A stretch of DNA of 64,000 nt, from assembly GCF_900102035.1 (NCBI RefSeq), contig NZ_LT629689.1, positions 930,001-994,000 on the forward strand, in the 5' to 3' direction. The notes beneath the pieces were generated by a model that worked only from the letters and a program-made list of their open reading frames with translations, made no database searches and was not told the DNA's origin. The stretch comes from Pseudomonas extremaustralis. GTDB lineage: Bacteria > Pseudomonadota > Gammaproteobacteria > Pseudomonadales > Pseudomonadaceae. Both the position numbers and the translations under genes were made by a program. The stretch's first letter is position 1, and each line of letters begins with the position of its first letter. Shown here piece after piece: positions 28,301-37,226 of the stretch.

Positions 28301-28996
28301 CCGATGGCCATGGCCATGGATATCGACGTGGCGGTGGGCGAAGACCAGCTCAATTTCTCGGGCTTCGGCCTTACCGCCAAGGTCCAGGGGAATGTGCATA
28401 TCGGCGACAACCTCGACACCCGTGGCGAGCTGTGGCTTAACGATGGCCGCTACCGTGCCTATGGTCAGAAACTCGATGTGCGCCGCGCAAGGTTGCTGTT
28501 CGCCGGGCCGCTCGATCAGCCCTATCTGGATATCGAAGCGATCCGCAAGACCGACGATGTGATCGCCGGTATCCGCCTGAGCGGCAGTGCCGAGCAGCCC
28601 ACCACGCAAATCTTCTCGGAACCGGCCATGAGCCAGGAACAGGCGCTGTCCTACCTGGTGCTGGGGCGTCCGCTGAGCAGCACCGGCGAAGACAACAACC
28701 TGCTCGCCCAGGCCGCCCTTGGCCTGGGCCTGATGGGCAGCGCCGGGGTGACCTCGGACCTGGCCAGGGACTTGGGTATTAAGGATTTCGAGCTCGACAC
28801 CCAGGGCAGCGGCACCACCACGGCGGTGGTCGCCAGCGGCAAGATCACCGAGAAACTCAGCCTGCGTTATGGCGTGGGGGTGTTCGAACCGGCCAGCACC
28901 ATCGCCTTGCGCTATCTGTTGAGCAAGAAGGTGTACCTGGAAGTGGCCAGCGGCGTGGCCAGCTCGTTGGATATTTTCTACAAGCGGGACTTCTGA
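25325..28996 (+). CDS. tamB: TamB, inner-membrane AsmA-like bridge protein
   Basis: A 1223-residue protein: one N-terminal transmembrane anchor (about 4-24, LKIAGLAVAAVLALVVLGLW), a long repetitive beta-groove region of the AsmA/VPS13-like type, and the C-terminal TamB domain (about 880-1223, LNDGRYRAYGQKLDVRRARL, QEQALSYLVLGRPL). The terminal IALRYLLSKKVYLEVASGV is the conserved end that contacts TamA. I chose the ATG that overlaps the tamA stop. The pair forms one operon; a REPIN follows. Confidence 0.95.
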   Translation: MRGLKIAGLAVAAVLALVVLGLWTLLGTPAGSRWVLGQVPGLSVENFQGRLGGGWSADHLLWQQDSSRVELTAPAVDWSPACLLRMTLCINRLDVEQVSLQFPPGTEDSGGPIQLPDLKLPLSIQLGDVRVGSLLFNGSEELKGLQLAAHWTAAGMQIDSVRLEREALVLDLAGLLQPTGDWPLTASGNLSLPYAPGGAPWTVALKVDGDLLKTLKLDADSRGYLPARLSGELQPLADNLPAELRITADSFKPSADLPDTLQLNQLDLTAKGDLKNGYQVLGKAVLPAQKGPVDLLLQGKVDARGAQIAGLELTAGDRQSLRLSAELDWQQGFSAEAKIAWLDFPWHRLYPVIDEPQVVLRTFNGEVSYKDGNYLGNLKADLDGPAGKFNVVTPFSGDLKQIFLPELKLSAGQGKAEGHLNLQFADGIAWDTALDLSALNPAYWVAELPGTLAGPLRSKGEFKNEQLKLSADLDLKGRLRGQTAVLAAKAEGAGAQWTLANLDMRLGDNRINGSGSLQQRLAGQIDIKLARLAQLWPQLRGQINGRLDVAGSLKAPQGKLDLKGQQLAFADNRLQSLTLAANLNNAQRAQIDLKGSGIQSGDTQVGTLTASAQGDINSQKVQLDLAGPLVQLALALDGNLDKGNWRGRLASGDIQAGGQDWKLQAPAKIERLADGRLTFAAHCWVSGPASLCGEDQRLMPEPKLRYHLKQFPIDSLAAFLPKDFAWQGKLNADIQLDLPDSGPKGVVSVDASGGTLRVKDKQQWLDFPYDTLTLETTLNPKRIDTRLNFHGGKLGELLLQAQINPLPKNKPISGNFNLTGLDLAVARPFVPMVEKLHGKLNGSGRISGGLLAPQVSGNVNLVDGEISGPELPVSLEDLNVQALIAGESMELNGTWRSGKAGQGSLKGQVEWAPALAMDLRLQGSQLPVTVEPYAVLDVAPDLKISLKNDHLAIAGKVRIPRGDITVRELPPSTVKVSDDAVIIGSQTEEGKPPMAMAMDIDVAVGEDQLNFSGFGLTAKVQGNVHIGDNLDTRGELWLNDGRYRAYGQKLDVRRARLLFAGPLDQPYLDIEAIRKTDDVIAGIRLSGSAEQPTTQIFSEPAMSQEQALSYLVLGRPLSSTGEDNNLLAQAALGLGLMGSAGVTSDLARDLGIKDFELDTQGSGTTTAVVASGKITEKLSLRYGVGVFEPASTIALRYLLSKKVYLEVASGVASSLDIFYKRDF

Positions 28997-29006
28997 CCCA
29001 CACCTC

Positions 29007-29104
29007 TGTAGGGGCCGGCTTGCTGGCGAAAAACGCCCAGGCGCCACGTTCATCCTGACGACTCACGTCATCGTTAACGACCCTCGCTGGCAAGCCATCT
29101 CCGG
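29007..29104. repeat. Divergent REPIN
   Basis: TGTAGGGGCCGGCTTGCTGG on the left and CTCGCTGGCAAGCCATCTCC on the right face each other across about 40 bases containing the usual CGTCATCGTTAACGACC linker. This is a TGCTGGCGA variant of the REP family with a decayed right arm. Confidence 0.75.
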
Positions 29105-29157
29105 TTTTGCATTTCCTCCGGTCGTCGGTCAATTAGCAAGCAAGCTAATTATTCATT

Positions 29158-29216
29158 TTGACATTCGCTGCCTAAGCAGTAATATCCCGTCACACATTCA
29201 CTGCCTAGGCAGTAAT
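29158..29216 (+). promoter_or_regulatory. Promoter and duplicated MarR-type operators of the efflux operon
   Basis: TTGACA (29158-29163) and TAATAT (29180-29185), 16 bases apart, form a good sigma-70 promoter. A 22-base sequence CATTCnCTGCCTAnGCAGTAAT occurs twice (29162-29183 and 29195-29216), 33 bases apart, about three helical turns. The second holds the perfect palindrome ACTGCCTAGGCAGT. The first copy fills the promoter spacer and the second lies just after the expected transcription start: a double-block repressor layout for the MarR gene that follows. Confidence 0.8.
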
Positions 29217-29229
29217 AAGGTGACTTTGG

Positions 29230-29703
29230 ATGAAGCACTTCACCCCCGAAAACTTCCACAACTGCCACCTCGGCCTGTTGCTGGGCCGCGCCGCGATTCT
29301 CAAGGACCGCATCATCGACACCCACATGGAACCCCACGGCATCACCGCCGCGCAGTTCAAGGTGCTGATCATCATGGCGCAGTTTGGCGTCGACACCCCG
29401 GCAGAGCTATGTCGCCACCTGTCCCTCGACAGCGGCTCGATGACCCGCATGCTCGACCGGCTGGAGCAAAAAGGTTTGCTCAGTCGTAAGCGTTCCGAGC
29501 TGGATCGCCGCCAGGTGCAGCTGGTTCTCACCGAGGACGGTCAGCAGCTGGCGGGCATGCTGCCGCATATCGGCGCCCAGGCGTTGAACCAGTTGGCCGG
29601 TGCATTGGAGCCCGGCGAGTTGCAGACCCTGGAAAAGATCCTCAAGAAAATTCTGATAGCTGCCGGTGATTCCATCACCCTGCAGCGGGTAGGTAAAGAA
29701 TGA
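29230..29703 (+). CDS. MarR-family repressor of the efflux operon
   Basis: A 157-residue winged-helix regulator. The DNA-binding region is visible as TPAELCRHLSLDSGSMTRMLDRLEQKGLLSR and the wing as KRSELDRRQVQLVLTEDGQQL. AAGGTGA precedes the ATG. First gene of a four-gene operon (regulator, outer-membrane factor, adaptor, DHA2 pump); its stop overlaps the next start (ATGA). Probably autorepresses through the two palindromes in its promoter and is released by a toxic or phenolic ligand, as in EmrR/MprA-type systems. Confidence 0.92.
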   Translation: MKHFTPENFHNCHLGLLLGRAAILKDRIIDTHMEPHGITAAQFKVLIIMAQFGVDTPAELCRHLSLDSGSMTRMLDRLEQKGLLSRKRSELDRRQVQLVLTEDGQQLAGMLPHIGAQALNQLAGALEPGELQTLEKILKKILIAAGDSITLQRVGKE

Positions 29704-31151
29704 ACACACGTGCCCTTTGCCTGGTCCTCGCGGCCATGAGCATGGCCGGTTGCGCCAACTTCAGTGGCCTCGATACCCAGGGCCAGCGCCTGGATGCCAA
29801 CACCCTGCAAACCGGTAAATCCCTCAGCGGCGTGACGCTGTCGAGTGCCGCGTGGCCCCGCGCTGACTGGTGGAAAAGCCTCGGCGACCCGCAACTCGAC
29901 AGCCTGATCTCCGAGGCCCTGCAAAACAGCCCGGATATGCAAGTGGCCAGCGCCCGTGCCCATCAGGCCGAAGCCGCCGCGTATGCCGCGAATGCCGCGC
30001 GTATGCCGACCCTGGATGCCAGCGCCGGCGTGAGCCGCTCGCGCCTGGCCAGGGACCAGGACCCGCTGGGGCAGGGCGACGCTTACTCGACCGTGCGTAA
30101 CATCGGTGCCAGCTTCAATTACAACTTTGACCTCTGGGGCGGCCAGCGCGCCGCCTGGGAAGCGGCATTGGGCCAGGCCCGTGCCGCCGAAGTCGACCAA
30201 CAGGCCGCGCGCCTGACCCTCGCCGCCGATGTGGCCAAGGCCTACAGCGACCTGGGTCAGGCCCATATCGTGCGTGACCTGGCCATCGATGACCTCAAGC
30301 GCACCCGGACAATGCTCGACCTGAGCCGGCGGCGCCTGAACTCGGGCATCGACAGCCAGTATCAGTACCAGCAGACCGAAAGCCTGGAAGCCAGCTCCCA
30401 GTCCCAACTGATCGATGCGGAAAAACAACTGCAGAGCGCCAAGATCGCCCTGGCGGTGTTGCTTGGCAAAGGCCCCGACCGTGGCAATGAGCTGGCCCGC
30501 CCGAGTGTGCTCAAGCCCAATGCCGTGGCTGTGCCCTCGGTATTGCCTGCCGAATTGCTCGGCCGCCGCCCGGACCTGATCGCCGCTCGCTGGCGTGTGG
30601 AGGCCGCAAGCAAGAACATCGCCGCCGGCAAGGCCAGCTTCTATCCCAACCTCAACCTCAGCGCGAGTGCCGGGGCCGAGTCGTTGCTGGGGGATGCGAT
30701 GTTCGGTTCGGCCAGCCGCTTCTTCAACATCGCGCCGACGATCTCGCTGCCGATCTTCGATGGCGGCCGCCTGCGCGCCAATCTCGACGCGCGCGACGCC
30801 GACTATGACCTGGCCGTGGCGCAGTACAACAAAACCCTGGTGCAAGCCCTGGGCGATATCGGCACCACCCTTTCACAACTGCGCGACACCGGTCGGCAGA
30901 TCAAGGCCCAGCAACACGCCGCGGACATTGCCCAGCAGTCCTACGACACCGGGATGCAGCGCTACAGCTCCGGGATCGGTAACTACCTGGATGTGCTCAG
31001 CATCGAGCAGCAATTGCTCCAGGCCCAGCGTCAGCTGGCGACCTTGAATGCGGCGCAGATCGATCTGTCGATTCAATTGATGCAGGCCCTGGGCGGCGGC
31101 TACGGCGCCGACAACGTGGCAGCGACCACCCCAGCCACACGCACGGAATAA
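29700..31151 (+). CDS. NodT-family outer-membrane efflux lipoprotein
   Basis: A 483-residue TolC-like outer-membrane factor with a lipoprotein signal (lipobox MAGC, Cys19 the likely lipid site). It has the duplicated OEP domain: WWKSLGDPQLDSLISEALQNS at the start and helical pairs with VLLGRRPDLIAARW (PDLIAAR motif) and FDGGRLRANLDARDADYD. It would form the exit duct for the adaptor and pump encoded next. Overlaps the MarR stop by 4 bases; 15 bases to the adaptor gene. Confidence 0.92.
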   Translation: MNTRALCLVLAAMSMAGCANFSGLDTQGQRLDANTLQTGKSLSGVTLSSAAWPRADWWKSLGDPQLDSLISEALQNSPDMQVASARAHQAEAAAYAANAARMPTLDASAGVSRSRLARDQDPLGQGDAYSTVRNIGASFNYNFDLWGGQRAAWEAALGQARAAEVDQQAARLTLAADVAKAYSDLGQAHIVRDLAIDDLKRTRTMLDLSRRRLNSGIDSQYQYQQTESLEASSQSQLIDAEKQLQSAKIALAVLLGKGPDRGNELARPSVLKPNAVAVPSVLPAELLGRRPDLIAARWRVEAASKNIAAGKASFYPNLNLSASAGAESLLGDAMFGSASRFFNIAPTISLPIFDGGRLRANLDARDADYDLAVAQYNKTLVQALGDIGTTLSQLRDTGRQIKAQQHAADIAQQSYDTGMQRYSSGIGNYLDVLSIEQQLLQAQRQLATLNAAQIDLSIQLMQALGGGYGADNVAATTPATRTE

Positions 31152-31166
31152 TTCGAGGTATTTGTC

Positions 31167-32363
31167 ATGGCCACTGCCGAAAGCACCACCGCAACACAAT
31201 CCAAAGACAACAACCCACGCAAGCGCAAAGTCATGCTGGTCGGCCTGGCGCTGATCGTCATCCTCAGCGTCGTTGGCGTGTGGGGCTGGCATGAACTCTA
31301 CGGACGCTTCAACGAAAGCACCGACGATGCCTATGTGAACGGCAACGTGGTGGAAATCACCCCGCTGGTCACCGGCACCGTGGTCAGCATCGGCGCCGAC
31401 GATGGCGACCTGGTCCACGAAGGCCAGGTGCTGGTCAACTTCGACCCCAACGACGCCGCGGTCGGCCTGCAAAGTGCCCAGGCCAACCTGGCTCGCACCG
31501 TGCGTCAGGTGCGCGGTTTGTACAGCAACGTCGACGGCATGAAAGCCCAGGTCAATGCGCAGAAAGCCGATGTGCAAACCGCCCTGGACAACTTCAACCG
31601 CCGTAAAACCCTGGCCCAGGGCGGGGCGATTTCCCAGGAAGAACTGTCCCACGCCCGCGACAGCCTGACCGCCGCCAAGAACGCCCTGACCAACCTTGAA
31701 CAACAGCTCAAGACCAGCAACGCCCTGGTGGATGACACCGTGATCTCGTCCCATCCGGACGTGCAGGCCGCCGCCGCACAACTGCGTCAGGCCTACCTGG
31801 CCAATGCCCGCAGCACCTTGATCGCGCCGGTCACCGGCTACGTGGCCAAGCGCACCGTGCAATTGGGCCAGCGCGTGCAGCCGGGGACCGCGTTGATGGC
31901 GGTGATCCCGCTGAACCAACTGTGGATCGATGCCAACTTCAAGGAAACCCAGCTGCGCGATATGCGTATCGGCCAGCCGGTGGACATCGAGTCGGACATC
32001 TACGGCAGTGACGTGAAGTACAGCGGCACAGTGGACAGCCTGGGTGCCGGGACCGGCAGCGCGTTTGCCCTGCTGCCGGCGCAGAACGCCACCGGTAACT
32101 GGATCAAGATCGTGCAGCGTGTGCCGGTGCGTATCCATATCAACGCCGAGGAACTGGCCAAGCACCCATTACGGGTGGGCTTGAGCACGGTGGTCAATGT
32201 GGACCTGCACGACCAGAGCGGCCCGATGCTGGCGCAACAGCCGCCGCAAAAGGCCTCGTTCACCACCAACGTGTACGACCGCCAACTGGCCGAGGCAGAC
32301 GCTATGATCACCCAGTTGATCCATGACAACAGCATCGCCGCGCCCAAGGCTGTGCAACGCTGA
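31167..32363 (+). CDS. emrA: EmrA-like membrane-fusion adaptor
   Basis: A 398-residue HlyD-family adaptor: cytoplasmic N-terminus rich in Lys/Arg, one transmembrane helix (about 24-44), lipoyl half-motif DDAYVNGNVVEITPLVTGTV, a coiled-coil hairpin (about 90-200) and the second lipoyl/beta-barrel part (APVTGYVAKRTVQLGQRVQPG). This is the EmrA form that works with DHA2 exporters. Its TGA overlaps the start of the pump gene. Operon position between outer-membrane factor and pump supports a tripartite drug-efflux complex. Confidence 0.92.
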   Translation: MATAESTTATQSKDNNPRKRKVMLVGLALIVILSVVGVWGWHELYGRFNESTDDAYVNGNVVEITPLVTGTVVSIGADDGDLVHEGQVLVNFDPNDAAVGLQSAQANLARTVRQVRGLYSNVDGMKAQVNAQKADVQTALDNFNRRKTLAQGGAISQEELSHARDSLTAAKNALTNLEQQLKTSNALVDDTVISSHPDVQAAAAQLRQAYLANARSTLIAPVTGYVAKRTVQLGQRVQPGTALMAVIPLNQLWIDANFKETQLRDMRIGQPVDIESDIYGSDVKYSGTVDSLGAGTGSAFALLPAQNATGNWIKIVQRVPVRIHINAEELAKHPLRVGLSTVVNVDLHDQSGPMLAQQPPQKASFTTNVYDRQLAEADAMITQLIHDNSIAAPKAVQR

Positions 32364-33892
32364 TGAGCCATAACGCCTCCTTCACGCCGCCCAGCCTGCT
32401 GATGGCCACCATTGGCCTGTCGCTGGCGACCTTCATGCAGGTGCTCGACACCACCATTGCCAACGTGGCATTGCCGACGATCTCCGGCAACCTCGGCGTG
32501 AGTTCGGAGCAGGGCACCTGGGTGATCACCTCGTTCGCAGTGAGCAACGCCATCGCCTTGCCGCTGACCGGTTGGTTGAGCCGGCGCTTTGGCGAGGTGA
32601 AGCTGTTCCTGTGGGCGACGATGCTGTTTGTACTGGCGTCGTTCCTCTGTGGTATTTCCACCTCGATGCCCGAGCTGATCGGCTTTCGCGTGCTCCAGGG
32701 GTTGGTCGCCGGGCCGTTGTACCCGATGACCCAGACGTTGCTGATCGCGGTCTACCCGCCGGCGCGGCGCGGCATGGCCCTGGCGCTGCTGGCGATGGTC
32801 ACGGTGGTGGCGCCGATTGCGGGGCCGATCCTCGGCGGCTGGATCACCGACAGCTACAGCTGGCCGTGGATCTTCTTTATCAACGTGCCCATCGGCGTGT
32901 TTGCGGTGATGGTGGTGCGTTCGCAGCTGAAGAAACGCCCGGTAGTCACCAGCCACCAGCCGATGGACTATGTGGGGCTGCTGAGCCTGATCGTCGGGGT
33001 TGGCGCCTTGCAGATCATCCTCGACAAGGGCAACGACCTGGACTGGTTCGAATCCAACTTCATCCTGATCGGTGCAGCGATTTCGGCGATTGCCCTGGCG
33101 GTGTTCATCATCTGGGAACTCACCGACAAGCATCCGGTGGTCAACCTGCGGCTGTTCGCCTACCGCAACTTCCGCATTGGCACCATTGTGCTGGTCCTGG
33201 GCTACGCGGGGTTCTTCGGCATCAACCTGATCCTGCCGCAGTGGCTGCAAACCCAGATGGGCTATACGGCTACCTGGGCCGGTCTGGCGGTGGCGCCGAT
33301 CGGGATTCTGCCGGTGGTGATGTCGCCGTTCGTGGGCAAGTACGCACCCCGGTTCGACCTGCGCCTGCTGGCGGGCCTGGCGTTCCTGGCGATTGGCTTG
33401 AGCTGCTTCATGCGGGCCGGCTTTACCAATGAAGTGGACTTCCAGCACATCGCCCTGGTGCAACTGTTCATGGGCATCGGCGTGGCGCTGTTCTTCATGC
33501 CGACCTTGAGCATCCTGATGTCCGACCTGCCACCGCACCAGATCGCCGACGGCGCCGGGCTTGCGACCTTCCTGCGCACCCTGGGCGGTAGTTTTGCCGC
33601 GTCGTTGACCACCTGGATCTGGATTCGCCGCGCGGACCAGCACCATGCCTACATGAGCGAGAACATGACCACCTACGACGCGGCGACCCGCGATGCGTTA
33701 CAGGCGCTCGGCGGGGCAGGGCACAAGGCGTATGCGCAACTGGACCAGATCCTCACCAGCCAGGCGTACATGATGTCCACCGTGGATTACTTCACGTTGC
33801 TGGGGTGGATGTTCATGGCATTGATGCTGCTGGTGTGGCTGGCCAAGCCGCCGTTCACTGCCAAAGCGGGACCTGCGGCGGCGGGGCATTGA
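32363..33892 (+). CDS. emrB: EmrB-like DHA2-family MFS drug/proton antiporter
   Basis: A 509-residue inner-membrane protein with about 14 hydrophobic segments, typical of the DHA2 family. Motifs seen: TFMQVLDTTIANVALPTISG in TM1, GWLSRRFGEVKLF (motif A), RVLQGLVAGPLYPM and the motif C segment VAPIAGPILGGWITD. Completes a MarR/OMF/EmrA/EmrB operon probably exporting hydrophobic or phenolic compounds. A REPIN follows the stop. Confidence 0.93.
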   Translation: MSHNASFTPPSLLMATIGLSLATFMQVLDTTIANVALPTISGNLGVSSEQGTWVITSFAVSNAIALPLTGWLSRRFGEVKLFLWATMLFVLASFLCGISTSMPELIGFRVLQGLVAGPLYPMTQTLLIAVYPPARRGMALALLAMVTVVAPIAGPILGGWITDSYSWPWIFFINVPIGVFAVMVVRSQLKKRPVVTSHQPMDYVGLLSLIVGVGALQIILDKGNDLDWFESNFILIGAAISAIALAVFIIWELTDKHPVVNLRLFAYRNFRIGTIVLVLGYAGFFGINLILPQWLQTQMGYTATWAGLAVAPIGILPVVMSPFVGKYAPRFDLRLLAGLAFLAIGLSCFMRAGFTNEVDFQHIALVQLFMGIGVALFFMPTLSILMSDLPPHQIADGAGLATFLRTLGGSFAASLTTWIWIRRADQHHAYMSENMTTYDAATRDALQALGGAGHKAYAQLDQILTSQAYMMSTVDYFTLLGWMFMALMLLVWLAKPPFTAKAGPAAAGH

Positions 33893-33907
33893 TGTTGCGA
33901 TAACCTC

Positions 33908-34008
33908 TGGAGCGAGCTTGCTCGCGAAAAATGTGAAACCACCGCGGGGCATCAGGTGCCCCGCGTCAGCGTTGACGAATTTCGCGAGCAAGCTGGCTCC
34001 TACAGGGG
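33908..34008. repeat. REPIN (GAGCTTGCTCGCGA type)
   Basis: TGGAGCGAGCTTGCTCGCGA on the left and TTTCGCGAGCAAGCTGGCTC on the right in inverted order, in the gap between the convergent emrB-like and lpxH genes. Confidence 0.88.
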
Positions 34009-34014
34009 AGGGGG

Positions 34015-34764
34015 TCAGTTGCCGGGCAGTGCTAGTTGTGGGTTGACGAAATCGAACGCTGCTAACTGAAACCCTTGCCCATCGACCTGCAGCGCCCAGC
34101 CTTGCTTGTCCCAATCCCCCAGCACAATGCGCTTGGCCGCCTGGTCGCCAATCTGCAACTTATGGATGGCCGGGCGGTGCGTGTGGCCGTGGACCAGGGT
34201 GCGGACGCCGAACTGCTGCATCACCCGCGGTACTTCCTCGGGGGTGACGTCGACAATATCGTTGGTCTTCATGCGTGTCTGCGTGCGGCTCTCGCTGCGC
34301 AGTTTGCGCGCCAGCCTGTGTCGGGTGCGCAGCGGCAGGTGACGCAGGATAAACAGCACGATCGGGTTGCGCAGGATGCGCCGCAGCTTCATATAGCCAA
34401 GGTCGCGGGTACAGAGGCTGTCGCCGTGCATCAGCAGCACGGGCTCGCCATACAACTGCACGACACTCGGGTCCTTGAGCAAGGTGGCGCCTGCCGCTTT
34501 GCAGAACGCCTTGCCGATCAGGAAATCGCGGTTGCCATGCATGATGAAAATCGGGGTGCCACTGTCGCTCAGTTCACGCAGGGCAGCGCAGATCGAGCGT
34601 TGGAAATCGCTCATCCCATCGTCGCCAATCCAGGCTTCGAAGAAGTCCCCCAGAATGTACAACGCCTGGGCGCCACGGGCGCGACCGTGGAGCAGATCCA
34701 GAAACGCCCGGGTAATGTCCGGGCGCTCCTCTTCCAGATGCAAATCTGAAATCAGCAATATCAC
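34015..34764 (-). CDS. lpxH: UDP-2,3-diacylglucosamine diphosphatase
   Basis: A 249-residue calcineurin-like phosphoesterase of lipid A synthesis that splits UDP-2,3-diacylglucosamine to lipid X and UMP. Metal-ligand motifs are all present: [45 protein letters not shown] and [11 protein letters not shown]. The start is GTG, overlapping the ppiB stop as GTGA, so the two are translationally coupled. The ppiB-lpxH pair is conserved in pseudomonads. Confidence 0.95.
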   Translation of the reverse strand: MILLISDLHLEEERPDITRAFLDLLHGRARGAQALYILGDFFEAWIGDDGMSDFQRSICAALRELSDSGTPIFIMHGNRDFLIGKAFCKAAGATLLKDPSVVQLYGEPVLLMHGDSLCTRDLGYMKLRRILRNPIVLFILRHLPLRTRHRLARKLRSESRTQTRMKTNDIVDVTPEEVPRVMQQFGVRTLVHGHTHRPAIHKLQIGDQAAKRIVLGDWDKQGWALQVDGQGFQLAAFDFVNPQLALPGN

Positions 34765-35264
34765 TCAATGATCTCGGCTTTCTCGATGATCACGTCTTCG
34801 ACCGGTACGTCCTGGTGACCGGCTTTACCGGTGGTCTGCACGCCCTTGATCTTGTCGACGATGTCAGTGCCTTCGGTGACTTTACCGAACACTGCGTAGC
34901 CCCAACCCTGCACGTTCTTGCCGCTGTGGTTCAGGAAGGCGTTGTCGGCGACGTTGATGAAGAACTGCGCGGAGGCCGAATGCGGCTCCATGGTACGGGC
35001 CATGGCGACGGTGTACTTGTCGTTGGAAAGGCCATTGTCCGCTTCGTTCTGGATGCTTGGGCGCTTGTCTTTCTTTTCTTTCATGCCCGGCTCGAAACCG
35101 CCGCCCTGGATCATGAAGTTGCCGATGACGCGGTGGAACACCGTGTTTTCGTAGTGGCCGGCTTTAACGTACTCGATGAAGTTGGCGACGGTGAGCGGCG
35201 CTTTCTCGGCGTTCAGTTCGATGACGATGTCGCCGTGGTTGGTGCTCAGTTTGACTTGAGTCAT
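34761..35264 (-). CDS. ppiB: Cyclophilin-type peptidyl-prolyl cis-trans isomerase
   Basis: A 167-residue cytoplasmic cyclophilin. Seen: [44 protein letters not shown] and [21 protein letters not shown], the core active-site segments. I chose the ATG at MTQVKL because it gives the family N-terminus without a signal peptide; an in-frame ATG 19 codons upstream adds unrelated residues. Upstream of lpxH in a two-gene operon, divergent from glnS. Confidence 0.94.
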   Translation of the reverse strand: MTQVKLSTNHGDIVIELNAEKAPLTVANFIEYVKAGHYENTVFHRVIGNFMIQGGGFEPGMKEKKDKRPSIQNEADNGLSNDKYTVAMARTMEPHSASAQFFINVADNAFLNHSGKNVQGWGYAVFGKVTEGTDIVDKIKGVQTTGKAGHQDVPVEDVIIEKAEIIE

Positions 35265-35512
35265 ATCTACTACTCGTTCAGGAAATTCGTGGGGCGCGCG
35301 TGTCAGGCGCCAGACCGGCATGGCTAAACAGCGGCCAAGGCGCGCAGTTTAGCGTGCCCGCCAGGAATTTCGAGGTGGTTTTTTACCGCCCAGGCAATTA
35401 AAGCCGCAGTTTTCGGCCGCGCTCTGTCAGCGGGTTGACAGGTTCGGCTATGATAAGCGCTTTGTTTTATCGGCCTAACCTGGCCCAGTACTTCCGTCTG
35501 TTCAAGGATCCT

Positions 35513-37213
35513 ATGAGCAAGCCCACTGTCGACACTACCTCGAATTCCAAGGCCGGACCTGCCGTCCCGGTCAACTTCCTGCGCCCGATCATCCAGGCGG
35601 ACCTGGATTCGGGCAAGCACACGCAGATCGTCACCCGTTTCCCGCCAGAGCCCAACGGCTACCTGCACATCGGTCACGCCAAGTCGATCTGTGTGAACTT
35701 CGGCCTGGCCCAGGAGTTCGGTGGCGTCACGCACCTGCGTTTCGACGACACCAACCCGGCCAAGGAAGACCAGGAATACATCGACGCCATCGAAAGCGAC
35801 GTGAAGTGGCTGGGCTTCGAATGGTCCGGTGAAGTGCGCTATGCCTCGCAATATTTCGACCAGTTGCACGACTGGGCCGTGGAGCTGATCAAGGCCGGCA
35901 AGGCCTACGTCGACGACCTGACTCCGGAGCAGGCCAAGGAATACCGTGGCAGCCTCACCGAGCCTGGCAAGAACAGCCCGTTCCGCGACCGTTCGGTGGA
36001 AGAGAACCTGGACTGGTTCGCCCGCATGCGCGCCGGTGAGTTCCCGGATGGTGCCCGCGTACTGCGCGCCAAGATCGACATGGCCTCGCCGAACATGAAC
36101 CTGCGCGACCCGATCATGTACCGCATCCGCCATGCCCACCACCACCAGACCGGTGACAAGTGGTGCATCTACCCCAACTACGACTTCACCCACGGTCAGT
36201 CGGACGCCATCGAAGGCATCACTCACTCCATCTGCACCCTGGAGTTCGAGAGCCACCGTCCGCTGTACGAATGGTTCCTCGACAACCTGCCGGTACCGGC
36301 GCACCCGCGTCAGTACGAATTCAGCCGCCTGAACCTGAACTACACCATCACCAGCAAGCGCAAGCTCAAGCAACTGGTGGATGAAAAGCACGTCAACGGC
36401 TGGGACGACCCGCGCATGTCGACCCTGTCGGGCTTCCGCCGCCGCGGCTACACCCCGGCGTCGATCCGCAACTTCTGCGAGATGGTCGGCACCAACCGCT
36501 CCGATGGCGTGGTCGACTACGGCATGCTCGAGTTCAGCATCCGCCAGGACCTCGACGCGAACGCTCCGCGCGCCATGTGCGTGCTGCGTCCATTGAAAGT
36601 CGTGATCACCAACTACCCGGAAGACAAGGTCGATCATCTCGAACTGCCGCGTCATCCGCAGAAAGAAGAACTCGGCGTGCGCAAGTTGCCGTTCGCCCGT
36701 GAAATCTACATCGACCGCGATGACTTCATGGAAGAGCCACCCAAGGGCTACAAGCGCCTGGAGCCGAACGGCGAAGTGCGCCTGCGCGGCAGCTACGTGA
36801 TCCGCGCCGACGAAGCCATCAAGGACGCCGATGGCAACATCGTCGAACTGCGTTGCTCGTACGACCCGGACACCCTGGGCAAGAACCCTGAAGGCCGCAA
36901 GGTCAAGGGCGTGGTCCACTGGGTACCGGCCGCGGCCAGCATCGAATGCGAAGTGCGCCTGTACGACCGCCTGTTCCGCTCGCCGAACCCTGAGAAGGCT
37001 GAAGACAGCGCGAGTTTCCTCGACAACATCAACCCTGACTCCCTGCAAGTACTCACTGGTTGTCGTGCCGAGCCATCCCTTGGCAACGCACAGCCGGAGG
37101 ACCGTTTCCAGTTCGAGCGCGAAGGTTATTTCTGCGCGGATATCAAGGACTCGAAACCGGGCGCTCCGGTATTCAACCGTACCGTGACCTTGCGTGATTC
37201 GTGGGGCCAGTGA
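35513..37213 (+). CDS. glnS: Glutaminyl-tRNA synthetase
   Basis: A 566-residue class I synthetase. HIGH motif as [12 protein letters not shown] and KMSKS equivalent as ITSKRKL, with the Gln-specific [14 protein letters not shown] region. Length and C-terminal beta-barrels are as in E. coli GlnS. AAGGA lies 6 bases before the ATG; the frame is open further upstream but that part lacks family similarity. Followed after 13 bases by cysS, the usual Pseudomonas glnS-cysS arrangement. Confidence 0.97.
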   Translation: MSKPTVDTTSNSKAGPAVPVNFLRPIIQADLDSGKHTQIVTRFPPEPNGYLHIGHAKSICVNFGLAQEFGGVTHLRFDDTNPAKEDQEYIDAIESDVKWLGFEWSGEVRYASQYFDQLHDWAVELIKAGKAYVDDLTPEQAKEYRGSLTEPGKNSPFRDRSVEENLDWFARMRAGEFPDGARVLRAKIDMASPNMNLRDPIMYRIRHAHHHQTGDKWCIYPNYDFTHGQSDAIEGITHSICTLEFESHRPLYEWFLDNLPVPAHPRQYEFSRLNLNYTITSKRKLKQLVDEKHVNGWDDPRMSTLSGFRRRGYTPASIRNFCEMVGTNRSDGVVDYGMLEFSIRQDLDANAPRAMCVLRPLKVVITNYPEDKVDHLELPRHPQKEELGVRKLPFAREIYIDRDDFMEEPPKGYKRLEPNGEVRLRGSYVIRADEAIKDADGNIVELRCSYDPDTLGKNPEGRKVKGVVHWVPAAASIECEVRLYDRLFRSPNPEKAEDSASFLDNINPDSLQVLTGCRAEPSLGNAQPEDRFQFEREGYFCADIKDSKPGAPVFNRTVTLRDSWGQ

Positions 37214-37226
37214 TTAAGGAACCGTC

